Positions 1-7,599 of a DNA stretch of 39,337 bases are shown here, one piece after another. Every line of letters begins with the position of its first letter. The stretch's first letter is position 1. The notes beneath the pieces are model-generated. The model did no database searches, was not told the DNA's origin, and was given only the letters and a program-made list of their open reading frames with translations. Location of the stretch: contig DAIDAY010000006.1 in NCBI GenBank assembly GCA_027310365.1, positions 1-39,337 of the forward strand. The letters run 5' to 3'. This DNA comes from a bacterium (lineage in GTDB: Bacteria; Patescibacteriota; Minisyncoccia; UBA6257; GWB1-50-10). The translations under genes were made by a program, and so were the position numbers.

Positions 1-115
1 CCGGAGTGTACCCGAAGTGTCTCGCGGTTTCCCTGACCCCGTACCCTGCCCGGACCATCCGGACCGCTTCCATCCGGAGGCGGAGCAACCTTTTGTTTGT
101 TTCGTACATACCCAT
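1..115 (-). CDS. Helix-turn-helix protein, probable transposase/integrase N-terminus (cut by window edge)
   Basis: Only the first 38 codons are inside the window. The peptide begins MGMYETNKRLLRLR and continues with MEAVRMVRAGYGVRETARHF, the start of a homeodomain-like helix-turn-helix of the kind at the N-terminus of IS481/IS3-type transposases and integrases (basic helix, then turn and recognition helix around VRETARHFGY). A good GGAGG ribosome-binding site sits 8 nt before the ATG at 115, which favours it over the ATG at 109. The catalytic part would lie beyond position 1, so a mobile element at the window edge is an inference. It could also be a plain HTH regulator. Confidence 0.55.
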   Translation of the reverse strand, partial: MGMYETNKRLLRLRMEAVRMVRAGYGVRETARHFGYTP

Positions 116-207
116 ATTCTAACCCTCCAGTGTTTCCAAGCTATTGAACCATTACGGCCACTTGCCATCATCGGGTTTTTATGTAAAACTATTCATTGTT
201 TACAGCT

Positions 208-257
208 ACGCAAAAGGACCCCCGCAGCATCAACGCTTTGCGTTTAATGAGGGGGTC
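208..257 (+). promoter_or_regulatory. Candidate ribosomal-protein leader RNA upstream of rpmE
   Basis: Two 7-bp complementary pairs interleave just before rpmE. ACGCAAA (208-214) pairs with TTTGCGT (237-243), and GACCCCC (217-223) pairs with GGGGGTC (251-257). The order is a-b-a'-b', which gives an H-type pseudoknot or two exclusive folds. A further small hairpin, AACGC-TTT-GCGTT (232-244), competes with the first pair. The last helix ends 11 nt before the L31 ATG, where folding could block initiation. L31 leaders that bind their own product are known in other phyla. This assignment is inference from position and pairing only. Confidence 0.45.
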
Positions 258-268
258 ATCGCTCCAAT

Positions 269-529
269 ATGAAGAAAGACATTCATCCCACATACTACGA
301 AAAAGCCAAAGTTGTCTGCGCGTGCGGGAACGTTTTGACCGTAGGGTCCACGGTTCCCGAGATGCACGTGGAAATCTGCTCCCAATGCCATCCGTTCTAC
401 ACTGGCAAGGAACAGCTGATCGACACGGCGGGGAGAATCGAAAAGTTCAAGGCACGCCGGATCAAAGCCGAAGCAGCCCCCACGAAAACCAAAAAGGCCA
501 GGGTGAAAAAGAACAACAAGCAAAAATAA
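269..529 (+). CDS. rpmE: 50S ribosomal protein L31
   Basis: This 86-aa protein begins [20 protein letters not shown], the classical L31 opening. A CxC pair near residues 17-19 and a CxxC pair ([10 protein letters not shown]) near residues 38-41 make the zinc-binding C+ form of L31. The tail is lysine-rich ([12 protein letters not shown]), as expected for an rRNA-binding extension. L31 sits at the central protuberance and bridges the subunits. The ATG at 269 is the only sensible start, and no strong Shine-Dalgarno is seen. rplY follows 69 nt downstream on the same strand, so both may be co-transcribed. The leader at 208-257 suggests autoregulation. Confidence 0.96.
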   Translation: MKKDIHPTYYEKAKVVCACGNVLTVGSTVPEMHVEICSQCHPFYTGKEQLIDTAGRIEKFKARRIKAEAAPTKTKKARVKKNNKQK

Positions 530-598
530 AGAAACGTTTGCATTCTTGAACTTCATTGAAATGCGAAATTGCATCACTCGAAATTAACCAAAGAAACC

Positions 599-1231
599 AT
601 GGAACTCAAAGCGGAAACAAGAACAACTTTCGGAAAAAAAGTGAAAGCACTCCGGGCGAAGGGCATGCTCCCCGCTGAGCTTTACGGCCACAATGTAAAA
701 AACAGGCACTTGAGCGTCTCGGAAAAAGAATTCATGAAGATATTCAAGGAAACGGGTGAAAATACCGTCGTGACGCTCCTCGTCGAGGGGAAAGAGGGAT
801 TACCGGTTCTTATTTCCGACGTCTTTTATGATTCCCTGAAAGGTAAAGCGATGACGGTTGATTTTCACCAAATACGAATGGATGAAAAGATCGAAGCCGC
901 AATCCCGGTGGAACTCGCGGGCGACGCGCCGGCGACGAAGAAAGGTTTCGTGATCGTGAAGGTCTTGAATGAAATCACGGTTTCCGCGGTGCCCGCGAAA
1001 CTCCCGCATAAATTCGAAGTCGATATAAGCTCTTTGGCCGACGAGGGCAACGCCATTCACGTCAAGGACTTGATCGTCGACAAGGAGGTAAAACTGTTGG
1101 TCCCCGAGGATTCTGTGATTGTTACGGTAAACAAGGCGAAAGAAGAAAAAATTGAAACTTCTCCGCCCGCAGCCGAAGCCACGGAAGCGGAGACGACCGC
1201 GGAAGAAAAAACCGAGGGAACAAAATCGTAG
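599..1231 (+). CDS. rplY: 50S ribosomal protein L25 (general stress protein CTC form)
   Basis: The 210-aa protein begins MELKAETRTTFGKKVKALRA, then GMLPAELYGH, the N-terminal 5S rRNA-binding L25 domain (about residues 1-95). A second beta domain, the TL5/CTC C-terminal domain, covers about 96-185. The last 25 residues are an acidic Glu/Ala/Thr-rich tail ending EKTEGTKS. The ATG at 599 matches the family start. An upstream in-frame ATG at 569 would add a non-conserved decapeptide. The gene lies 69 nt after rpmE and before a short hairpin with a T-run (1278-1296), so transcription may end there. Confidence 0.94.
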   Translation: MELKAETRTTFGKKVKALRAKGMLPAELYGHNVKNRHLSVSEKEFMKIFKETGENTVVTLLVEGKEGLPVLISDVFYDSLKGKAMTVDFHQIRMDEKIEAAIPVELAGDAPATKKGFVIVKVLNEITVSAVPAKLPHKFEVDISSLADEGNAIHVKDLIVDKEVKLLVPEDSVIVTVNKAKEEKIETSPPAAEATEAETTAEEKTEGTKS

Positions 1232-1277
1232 ATCAAACTCAAAATTAAAACGCAAAGTTTGACGTTTTGCACCCTGT

Positions 1278-1296
1278 AACACCGGGGTGTTTTTTG
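1278..1296 (+). terminator. Short intrinsic terminator after rplY
   Basis: AACAC (1278-1282), CGGG loop, GTGTT (1287-1291), followed by a T-run to 1295. The stem is only 5 bp, so termination may be partial. It ends about 16 nt before the next start codon, so the following gene needs its own promoter or readthrough. Confidence 0.5.
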
Positions 1297-1311
1297 TGTT
1301 ACTATAAAGAG

Positions 1312-2712
1312 ATGAAGGATATCAAAATCCATGTTTTTGTTTTAACCTCCTTCCTCGCCGGGGCTTTATTTTTGAATGCGAGCGCTCAAACCTCGGGTTC
1401 AACCACTTCGACGAGCTCAAGACAAGCAAGCTCAACGCAGGCGGCTACAACGACGGACACCCAAGCCGAACGAGCAGCCTTGGAGGCGCAGCTTTCCGAC
1501 CTGGAAAATCAGATAGAACAACAACAATCACAAATAGATCAGTACCAAAAGCAAGGCAAAACGCTATCCGGAGAAATAAAACTGCTGAATACGAAAATCT
1601 CCCAGATCAACACGCAGATAAAAGCCGTCAATTTGAAGCTCACGCAGTTGAACAGCGATATCCAAGATACCCAAACCCAGATCGGCCAGACGGAAGACCA
1701 AATCAATGTCAATAAGGACGCACTCAGCACGGCCATCAGGACCATCTACGAAAGCGACAACAAAAACCTTCTTACCATCCTCCTCGCAAACAACAGCCTC
1801 TCGGATTTTTTCACCAACATCGACAATGTTGTCCTTGTCCAAAGCAGCATGCGCGATGAACTGGATCAGATACAAAAACTCCGCGACCAACTCGTCGCCC
1901 AGCAACAAACGCTGAACAGCGAACTGACCGATACTCAAAATTTCAAAGACATCCAAACCACCCAGAAGGCCGGCCTCCAGCAGACTCAAACCCAGAAAAG
2001 CACGCTGCTCCAGCAAACCAAAGGTCAGGAGGCGGCATACCAGAAACTGCTGACGAAAACGCAGGAAACCGCCGCACAAATACGAAGCAGAATTTTCCAG
2101 CTTCTGGGAGGCGGGCAGTTGACCTTCGCTCAAGCCTACCAATACGCAAAGGTTGCCGAAGGAGCAACGGGCGTGAGAGCGGCGTTTCTCCTTGCCATCC
2201 TTGATCGAGAATCGGCTCTCGGCCAAAACGTCGGAAAGTGCTCCTACACGACAGCCATGAATCCGACACGGGATGTGCCGATCTTTCTGCAACTTTTGAA
2301 ATCGCTGAACATTGACCCCGCTTCCCAAGCGGCATACGTTTCCTGCCCCAATCAACACGGGACATACGGCGGTGCGATGGGACCGGCGCAGTTCATCCCT
2401 TCGACGTGGAACCTTTACGCCGCGGAAATTTCGCAGGTAACCGGCGACAAGCCGGCTAATCCTTGGAATAATTCCGACGCTTTCGTCGCAACCGGCCTTT
2501 ATATCAAGGATATGGAAACTTCGCAGTCATGCGCGAGCTACAGCCAGCAAATACCTTCGCAATCACAAGACCTTCTTGAACGCTGCGCCGCAGCCAAGTA
2601 TTATGCCGGAAATAATTGGTATACCTACCGATTTTGGTACGGCCAGCCGGTCGTCAACCGGGCGAACCAGTTCCAACAGGACATCAATCTTCTGAACAGC
2701 CAAGGAAACTAA
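1312..2712 (+). CDS. Secreted coiled-coil murein hydrolase (lytic-transglycosylase-like)
   Basis: The 466-aa protein has an N-terminal signal sequence (MKDIKIHVFVLTSFLAGALF, cleavage likely after NASAQ). A Thr/Ser/Gln-rich linker follows. A long Gln-rich coiled coil runs from about residue 50 to 265, like the CwlO/EnvC peptidoglycan-hydrolase N-domain. The C-terminal domain has transglycosylase features: AFLLAILDRESALGQNVGKC with the likely catalytic Glu in DRES, then GGAMGPAQFIPSTW as in the MltB/Slt family. It probably acts outside the membrane on peptidoglycan during growth or division. The ATG at 1312 starts the signal peptide; the upstream ATG at 1267 adds unrelated residues. It is convergent with prfA. 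Confidence 0.82.
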   Translation: MKDIKIHVFVLTSFLAGALFLNASAQTSGSTTSTSSRQASSTQAATTTDTQAERAALEAQLSDLENQIEQQQSQIDQYQKQGKTLSGEIKLLNTKISQINTQIKAVNLKLTQLNSDIQDTQTQIGQTEDQINVNKDALSTAIRTIYESDNKNLLTILLANNSLSDFFTNIDNVVLVQSSMRDELDQIQKLRDQLVAQQQTLNSELTDTQNFKDIQTTQKAGLQQTQTQKSTLLQQTKGQEAAYQKLLTKTQETAAQIRSRIFQLLGGGQLTFAQAYQYAKVAEGATGVRAAFLLAILDRESALGQNVGKCSYTTAMNPTRDVPIFLQLLKSLNIDPASQAAYVSCPNQHGTYGGAMGPAQFIPSTWNLYAAEISQVTGDKPANPWNNSDAFVATGLYIKDMETSQSCASYSQQIPSQSQDLLERCAAAKYYAGNNWYTYRFWYGQPVVNRANQFQQDINLLNSQGN

Positions 2713-2719
2713 AAAGCAA

Positions 2720-2890
2720 GGGGAGTGATTTCTGTGTTTCGAGCAAACCGTCTCGCAGGACGATTTGCCTGCGCAAGCAGGGCGAGCAGGGTTTCAAGCG
2801 AAGCGAGAAGAGTGGAGATGAGAGCGAGCGCAAATTCCACGCTGGGGAATTTGATAGCGTTTTTGAGAGAAACGCAGAAATCACTTCCCC
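2720..2890. repeat. Long-span imperfect inverted repeat with two inner hairpins
   Basis: The left arm (2720-2740, GGGGAGTGATTTCTGTGTTTC) is nearly the reverse complement of the right arm (2869-2890), matching 20 of 22 positions. The right arm covers the last codons and stop of prfA. Between them are CGCAGG/CCTGCG (2754-2759 with 2768-2773) and CAAATTCC/GGAATTTG (2831-2838 with 2846-2853). The whole interval between the two convergent genes can therefore fold as a multibranched structure. It could be a bidirectional terminator, a dispersed repeat or a structured RNA; the sequence does not decide. Confidence 0.7.
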
Positions 2891-3636
2891 ACGAAAGCTT
2901 TCGCGATGGGATCAAAGTCCCCCTCGAGGATTTTTTCTATGTTGTGGAACTTCTTGCCGATCCTATGATCGGTAATCCGGTCTTCCGGGAAATTGTACGT
3001 GCGGATTTTCTCCGACCGGTCGCCGGTCCCTATCTGCGATTTCCTGAGCTCCGAAACCGAACCGGTTGCCTGTTCCCGCTGGATTTCAAAAAGTTTCGAT
3101 CGCAAGACTTCCATCGCCTTTTCGCGGTTCGCGTGCTGCGACCGTTCCATCCGGCACGAAACGACGATACCCGTCGGCTTGTGGAGGATGCGTACGGCCG
3201 TTTCAACCTTGTTGACATTCTGCCCCCCCGGCCCGCCGGCGCGGGAAAACGTGACTTCGAGATCGCCTTCTTTAATTTCGACGGCTTTTGCTTCAACGAT
3301 CGGCAGGACAGCAATCGAAGCGGCTGACGTGTGGATTCTTCCCTGCCGTTCGGTAACCGGCACACGCTGGACGCGGTGCACGCCTGATTCGTGTTTCAGA
3401 ATTTCATAAACACCCTGTCCCGAAACCTCAGCAACGAGCGTTTTGTACCCTCGAGCACCGGACTCTGAGGCATCCACGATCGCGAATCCCCACCCCTTCC
3501 TCTGGGAATACTTTTGATACATCCGGACCAAGTCGCCCGCGAAAAGCGACGCTTCGTCGCCGCCCGTCCCGGCCCGCACTTCGAGGATTACTTTCCTTAC
3601 GTTTTGCGTCTCCATACAAGGATAATCAAGCAACAT
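2881..3636 (-). CDS. prfA: Peptide chain release factor 1, lacking N-terminal domain 1
   Basis: The 251-aa protein has the RF1 core: [20 protein letters not shown] in domain 2, the RF1-type tripeptide PVT in [17 protein letters not shown] that reads UAG/UAA, and the catalytic GGQ in [17 protein letters not shown]. Usual RF1 is about 355 aa. Here the roughly 100-residue helical domain 1 is missing, and the 111 nt up to the next gene cannot encode it. The start is ATG 3636 or, less likely, ATG 3615; neither has a clear ribosome-binding site. It is the last gene of the aldolase-methyltransferase-prfA set. Glutamine of GGQ is the usual target of PrmC, which is not in this window. Confidence 0.9.
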   Translation of the reverse strand: MLLDYPCMETQNVRKVILEVRAGTGGDEASLFAGDLVRMYQKYSQRKGWGFAIVDASESGARGYKTLVAEVSGQGVYEILKHESGVHRVQRVPVTERQGRIHTSAASIAVLPIVEAKAVEIKEGDLEVTFSRAGGPGGQNVNKVETAVRILHKPTGIVVSCRMERSQHANREKAMEVLRSKLFEIQREQATGSVSELRKSQIGTGDRSEKIRTYNFPEDRITDHRIGKKFHNIEKILEGDFDPIAKAFVGK

Positions 3637-3655
3637 TCTAACTGATTAATTTCTC

Positions 3656-3741
3656 ATTTTCAATTTTCGTTGAATCTCTCATGGGAAAATTTTCCAACGT
3701 TGGAAAATCGGTTGAAAAGCGCTAAATCGTAAATTGAAAAT
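3656..3741. repeat. Nested inverted repeats upstream of prfA
   Basis: An outer perfect 11-bp pair, ATTTTCAATTT (3656-3666) and AAATTGAAAAT (3731-3741), encloses the perfect 20-bp palindrome ATTTTCCAACGTTGGAAAAT (3689-3708). It lies between the methyltransferase stop and the prfA start. It could be an RNA processing or attenuation structure, or a binding site for a dimeric regulator. Confidence 0.6.
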
Positions 3742-3747
3742 CCGCAA

Positions 3748-4320
3748 CTATCTTATTTTCTCGTACAGAAAAACCCTGTGCCAGCCGGCATCGCCGACTT
3801 TTACGAGCCGCCAGTCCGGATTGTCCGGGAGGTCAAAAGAAACCGCCATCATCCTCGTCCCTTTCTTGAGATGCGACAGTATAACGGAAGATATTTTCTT
3901 CATGAGGGGCGGATAGGTGTAGATGTAGAGGAACGTCACGTCGCTGAACGCATCGCCCCGCTCTTTCAAAAAGTTCTTTGGGTAAAATGTTACCCGATGG
4001 TGGAGTTTATTCCTCCGGGCGCCCAAGAGAGATTGCCAATACGGCCAAAACGAAACTTCGTAGCCAATCCCCCGTGACGCTCCGAAATGATTCACGGCTT
4101 CAAATAATACCCGGCCGTCGCCCGACCCCAAATCGCAAATCACGTCGCCTGACGTCAATCCCCCGATTTCCAATATCCTCTTCACGTTTTTCCTCTCAAC
4201 GGGAACGTACGGCGCACCAAAGAGATTCGAAATGATGAGCGATACCGCCAAAAGCGCGAAAGCAACGAGAACTGCGATACCGAGCGCGAGCACGAAAGAA
4301 GAAACAAGAATATACGGCAT
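3748..4320 (-). CDS. Membrane-anchored class I SAM methyltransferase, FAM173 (ATPSCKMT/ANTKMT)-like
   Basis: The 190-aa protein starts with one hydrophobic segment (about residues 5-35, VLALGIAVLVAFALLAVSLI). PYVPVERKNVKRILEI follows, then the SAM-binding motif I CDLGSGDGRVLFEA and GYEVSFWPYW. The order (N-terminal membrane helix, PY-P segment, DLGSGDGR, GYE) matches eukaryotic FAM173 enzymes, which methylate lysines of ATP synthase subunit c and of the adenine nucleotide translocase. The substrate here is unknown; a membrane protein is a reasonable guess. ATG 4320 overlaps the aldolase stop as TGATG, so the two are translationally linked. A TTG one codon earlier is possible. It ends 111 nt before prfA. 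Confidence 0.75.
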   Translation of the reverse strand: MPYILVSSFVLALGIAVLVAFALLAVSLIISNLFGAPYVPVERKNVKRILEIGGLTSGDVICDLGSGDGRVLFEAVNHFGASRGIGYEVSFWPYWQSLLGARRNKLHHRVTFYPKNFLKERGDAFSDVTFLYIYTYPPLMKKISSVILSHLKKGTRMMAVSFDLPDNPDWRLVKVGDAGWHRVFLYEKIR

Positions 4321-5210
4321 CAATGGTCGAGCCGGTAAAAAAGCCGCACCTTTTTTTCTACGACTCTCTTCATGTTCTCAATCGCTTCGGCCATTATTTT
4401 ATAAGGTGCAACTTCATTCGGTTTTGCTTTTAACTCTTCTTCCAAACCCTTCCTCCAAGCCACGCGTATTTCAGTTGAAATGTGTATGAGAGAAACTCCT
4501 GCATCGATAGCTTTCAAAAAATCATCGTCGGTATTTCCGCTCCCCCCGTGGAGCACCAAAGGTATTTGAACGGCTTGCTTAATCGCCCGTATCCGTTCGA
4601 TATCAAGCGCCGGATCGGGAGCATTCGAAAACATGCCGTGAATATTGCCGACGGCCGGCGCGAGAAGATCAACGTTGGTTTCTTTCACAAATCTCAGCGC
4701 ATCATCAGGCTTGGTCAAATCTTCAGGACGGATGGCTGCGCCTTCCGGAATGTCACTGCGCACCTCGGAAGAACTCCCGATATACCCCATTTCACCCTCA
4801 ACCACGATCGATGGATTGATCGACTGTATGATGCCCATCGCCTTCTGCGTCTCCGCAATATTCTCTTCAAGCGGCAGCTTTCCTCCGTCGAACAATATCT
4901 CATCGAAGTTTTTTTCGGCCGCCTCTCTTGCTTTATCAAGGCTATGCGTGTGGTCGGCGTTTAAGAAAAGCCAAAAACCGTCCCCCGACCGATCGCCGTA
5001 CTCTTCGTTGTAGCCGGACACCAATTTTCTGACCTCACCGGCATCCAGATACTCTCGTTCTCCTTCCGAAGCGCCGATCAAGAGCGGCAGATTTAGTTTT
5101 CTCCCGGTTTCGGCAATGGCTTTGAATTGTTCAAAACTCGCGATGTTGAAATGCCCCAGCGCTATGCCCTTCTCTTCGGCCCATTGCAAGGTATTCAGGA
5201 GATTGCGCAT
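4320..5210 (-). CDS. fba: Class II fructose-bisphosphate aldolase family protein
   Basis: The 296-aa protein has the class II aldolase TIM-barrel pattern: ALGHFNIASFEQFKAIAETG near the start, LFLNADHTHSLDKAREAAE with the zinc-ligand and catalytic Asp/His pair, VEGEMGYIG, and HGGSGNTDDDFLKAIDAGVS for phosphate and zinc binding. The reaction is cleavage of fructose-1,6-bisphosphate to two triose phosphates, or a related ketose bisphosphate. ATG 5210 is chosen because a TATAAT box (5218-5223) ends 7 nt before it; the upstream in-frame ATG at 5219 lies inside that box. It leads the set with the methyltransferase and prfA. Tagatose-bisphosphate specificity (GatY/KbaY) cannot be excluded. Confidence 0.88.
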   Translation of the reverse strand: MRNLLNTLQWAEEKGIALGHFNIASFEQFKAIAETGRKLNLPLLIGASEGEREYLDAGEVRKLVSGYNEEYGDRSGDGFWLFLNADHTHSLDKAREAAEKNFDEILFDGGKLPLEENIAETQKAMGIIQSINPSIVVEGEMGYIGSSSEVRSDIPEGAAIRPEDLTKPDDALRFVKETNVDLLAPAVGNIHGMFSNAPDPALDIERIRAIKQAVQIPLVLHGGSGNTDDDFLKAIDAGVSLIHISTEIRVAWRKGLEEELKAKPNEVAPYKIMAEAIENMKRVVEKKVRLFYRLDH

Positions 5211-5217
5211 AGAGTTC

Positions 5218-5247
5218 ATTATAGAAGTAATGGGTAATCGGTAACAA
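5218..5247 (-). promoter_or_regulatory. Promoter of fba, leaderless layout
   Basis: On the minus strand TTGTTA (5242-5247), an 18-bp spacer and a perfect TATAAT (5218-5223) stand 7 nt before ATG 5210. Initiation 6-8 nt after the -10 box would fall at the start codon, giving a leaderless mRNA. Confidence 0.75.
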
Positions 5248-5295
5248 GTAACCAGTAGCGTGGAGAGGTATTCCTCGTTACTGGTTACTTTTTTA
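5246..5295. repeat. Long hairpin between the 417-aa gene and fba
   Basis: AAGTAACCAGTAGCG (5246-5260) pairs over 15 bp (one G-T) with CGTTACTGGTTACTT (5276-5290), and T6 follows on the plus strand. Both neighbouring genes are on the minus strand, where the hairpin has no T-run after it. It overlaps the -35 box of the fba promoter by two bases. Confidence 0.6.
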
Positions 5296-6546
5296 TATCT
5301 CAAAGTATCCCTGGAGGAGATAATCTTTCGAAAATTTTTCCATTTCCCCGAAAGAAAAGTACGATGCGAAGATTTGGTTCCACAGCGCTTCCTGGTGGTG
5401 GTACAGGTATTTGATCGACTCTTTCTCTTGAACCAAGCTCATAACGGTATCCACGAGATTGAAGCTCACGAGCATATCTTCACCGAGTTCGTCTTTGAAA
5501 AAATCACCGACCCAATCGAGGCCGTCCCAAAAACTCAGATCGATCCCCCCGCGATTCAAAGCTTCTCCCAATTTCATGATGTCGTGCCCCGCCTTCGTCC
5601 AATGAATCGCCTCCGGATTCAAATGCGGCACAAAAAGCCGCCACTCGTTTTCGTCGTCTTTCGTAAGATACCGCTGTACGACAAGCCAGAGCGTTTTCTC
5701 GCCTTCGGGCATGTGCCGGTCCAAGACATCCCCGCGGAGAAGCGATATCAGATTGGCCGCGAAGGTTTCCGGCAACTCAGCACATTTTTCGATCATATCG
5801 GAATAAAAAGGTATTTCGTTCAGGTAGTGAAACACCAAAGCCATCATTCTCAAAAGTTCGCCGGAGATAGTGAGGGAGAGCGGGATGACGAATACCACCC
5901 CCATTTCTTTCAAGTGGCTTATGTTGTGCCATTTCTTGTCGACAAAACTTCTCGCAGCCGGTCCCCATTTCTCCGGCAACGGACGGATGATGATTTCTCG
6001 TTCCTCGAAATCGGAGGGCGCGAGCGTTTCATACTGTTTGAAGAACACGTTGTTCAACCATTCATTTCCCTCGATGAAGCGGAGAGCGCTCATAACCTCA
6101 AAGAGATCCTCGTGTTCGAGCATTGTATCAACCGAATCATATTTCAAAAAAGCAAGGATTTCCCTGGGTGGTTCATTTTTCAAAAATTCGATCGCCTTTT
6201 CTTTTTTAAGAAAAAATCCTTTCTCCGTTCCCTTCACCTTCTTGATGGCCTCGACGATGCCTTCGTAGTCAGCCATTTTCGTGAGTGACGGGTTCCCCAG
6301 AGCTTCTGCAACCGCATGGTTGTCGGCTTCGATTTTGGAAATCAAGGCATCATAAATTTCTTTGGCGCCGGCGTCGCACTCTACGTCGAGCTTGAAAAGC
6401 CGGTCGGACATTTTCCGTTCATTCTCCGCCATAATCGCATCCATGATGCCGGATCTTCTCGTTATGGCGGAAAGGTGTTTCTCTATCTTTTCGATATTAT
6501 CCTTGTCGGTCCGGAGTATTTTTGCTATTTTGTCTGCTGAAATCAT
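5293..6546 (-). CDS. Uncharacterised 417-aa protein
   Basis: I do not recognise this protein. It begins MISADKIAKILRTDKDNIEK, is rich in charged helices and has no signal peptide. One moderately hydrophobic stretch (VVFVIPLSLTISGELLRMMA) is too polar to call a membrane helix. Trp and acidic residues are frequent in the C-terminal half (EALHWTKAG-like, SFWDGLDWVGDFFKDELGED). It sits 27 nt downstream of the PfkB-kinase stop on the same strand, at the end of the transketolase set, so co-expression with carbon metabolism is likely. A TTG at 6567 gives seven more residues; the ATG at 6546 is preferred. Function unknown. Confidence 0.75.
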   Translation of the reverse strand: MISADKIAKILRTDKDNIEKIEKHLSAITRRSGIMDAIMAENERKMSDRLFKLDVECDAGAKEIYDALISKIEADNHAVAEALGNPSLTKMADYEGIVEAIKKVKGTEKGFFLKKEKAIEFLKNEPPREILAFLKYDSVDTMLEHEDLFEVMSALRFIEGNEWLNNVFFKQYETLAPSDFEEREIIIRPLPEKWGPAARSFVDKKWHNISHLKEMGVVFVIPLSLTISGELLRMMALVFHYLNEIPFYSDMIEKCAELPETFAANLISLLRGDVLDRHMPEGEKTLWLVVQRYLTKDDENEWRLFVPHLNPEAIHWTKAGHDIMKLGEALNRGGIDLSFWDGLDWVGDFFKDELGEDMLVSFNLVDTVMSLVQEKESIKYLYHHQEALWNQIFASYFSFGEMEKFSKDYLLQGYFEI

Positions 6547-6573
6547 GGTAAGGAATTCAAAACTCAAATCTTC

Positions 6574-7599
6574 TCATAATTTTTCAACCGTTATTCTTAA
6601 ATTTTTCCACCTCGGCTGCTTGAGTTCTCGGGCGGTCAGTATCCCTTCCGTCGCTCCGACGCGCTCGACGACCGACGTCGCGTTTGCCGATGCAACGCGA
6701 ATCGCTTCCGCCACCTGATCCCTGGTCACCCGGCGCGCATTGGAGCGCGCGACACCGCTCGCCCATAGTCCCGCTACAAATCCTGAACCCCATGCATCGC
6801 CGGCGCCTGTCCGATCAACGAGCTTTTTTTCTTTGAACGTTCCGGCACGGTAGACAAAATGCCCGTCGGAAACCGTAACGCCCCTTGATCCATCCGTGAC
6901 CGCGAGAATGCCGGGGCTCGTGAGATCGTCAAGCTTTTTAAAAACTTCCCGTTCGCGTGAAAACGGGATGCCGGTCAGGATTGCCGCTTCTTCTTCGTTT
7001 AAACTGAGAAGCGACAGTTTCTTCAAAGACCGCAGGATTCCGCTCCGACCGCGCTTCAAGTGGTAGCTGCTTGGATTAAGCGCAACGGCAATTTTGTTCC
7101 TCCAAGCAAAGTCGAGAAGTTTGCCGTACAGTTCTTCGGAACGGCCGGGAAGAGAAAGATACCACCATGCGCTTCTCATGTTTCGGAAATCGATATCGGC
7201 GATCGACAAACCGTTCGACGATCCATGATAATTCAAAATCGTTCGTTCTCCGCCCTTGAGCAACAAGACCGCAAAAGCAGTCGGCACCTTCCCGTCGACA
7301 GCCAGCATGCTGGTCGCAACCCTTTCTTTCCGCAAACGCCGAATGATGATTTCTCCACGCTCGTCATTCCCTACGCGGCCAACCACCGCTGTACGAAAAC
7401 CCTGCCGCGCGAATGTGACGGAAGCGTTCGCGGAATTTCCGCCGATCGTCGAATAAGCGCTTTTCACGGCAAGCTTGTCGCCCAGGGGAAGAATAAACGC
7501 CTTCCCTGACGGAGTTTGGGGATAGCGCCGAAGAGCGAGATTTCCTCCATCGAGGAAATTGTCTTGTGTTACCGAACCGATGGCAATAATGTCCTTCAT
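6574..7599 (-). CDS. PfkB/ribokinase-family sugar kinase
   Basis: The 341-aa protein shows the ribokinase fold signature: GGNSANASVTFARQG with the N-terminal substrate-binding glycines (about residues 52-66), and near residue 275 VDRTGAGDAWGSGFVAGLWA with the anion-hole GAGD and catalytic Asp. It phosphorylates a sugar or nucleoside hydroxyl with ATP, but the family motifs do not fix the substrate. Fructose-6-phosphate, ribose or a nucleoside all fit the neighbourhood. Its ATG overlaps the transketolase C-subunit stop as ATGA, so translation is probably coupled. The 417-aa unknown protein follows. Confidence 0.88.
   Translation of the reverse strand: MKDIIAIGSVTQDNFLDGGNLALRRYPQTPSGKAFILPLGDKLAVKSAYSTIGGNSANASVTFARQGFRTAVVGRVGNDERGEIIIRRLRKERVATSMLAVDGKVPTAFAVLLLKGGERTILNYHGSSNGLSIADIDFRNMRSAWWYLSLPGRSEELYGKLLDFAWRNKIAVALNPSSYHLKRGRSGILRSLKKLSLLSLNEEEAAILTGIPFSREREVFKKLDDLTSPGILAVTDGSRGVTVSDGHFVYRAGTFKEKKLVDRTGAGDAWGSGFVAGLWASGVARSNARRVTRDQVAEAIRVASANATSVVERVGATEGILTARELKQPRWKNLRITVEKL

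Noticed and set aside
230-577. Antisense and overlapping long frames across the ribosomal, pilus and carbon genes
   Set aside because: They mirror well-supported genes in other frames, with unnatural residue composition and no start signals.
5246-5295. Plus-strand intrinsic terminator
   Set aside because: The hairpin is followed by T6 on the plus strand, but no plus-strand gene ends here; it is kept only as a repeat.
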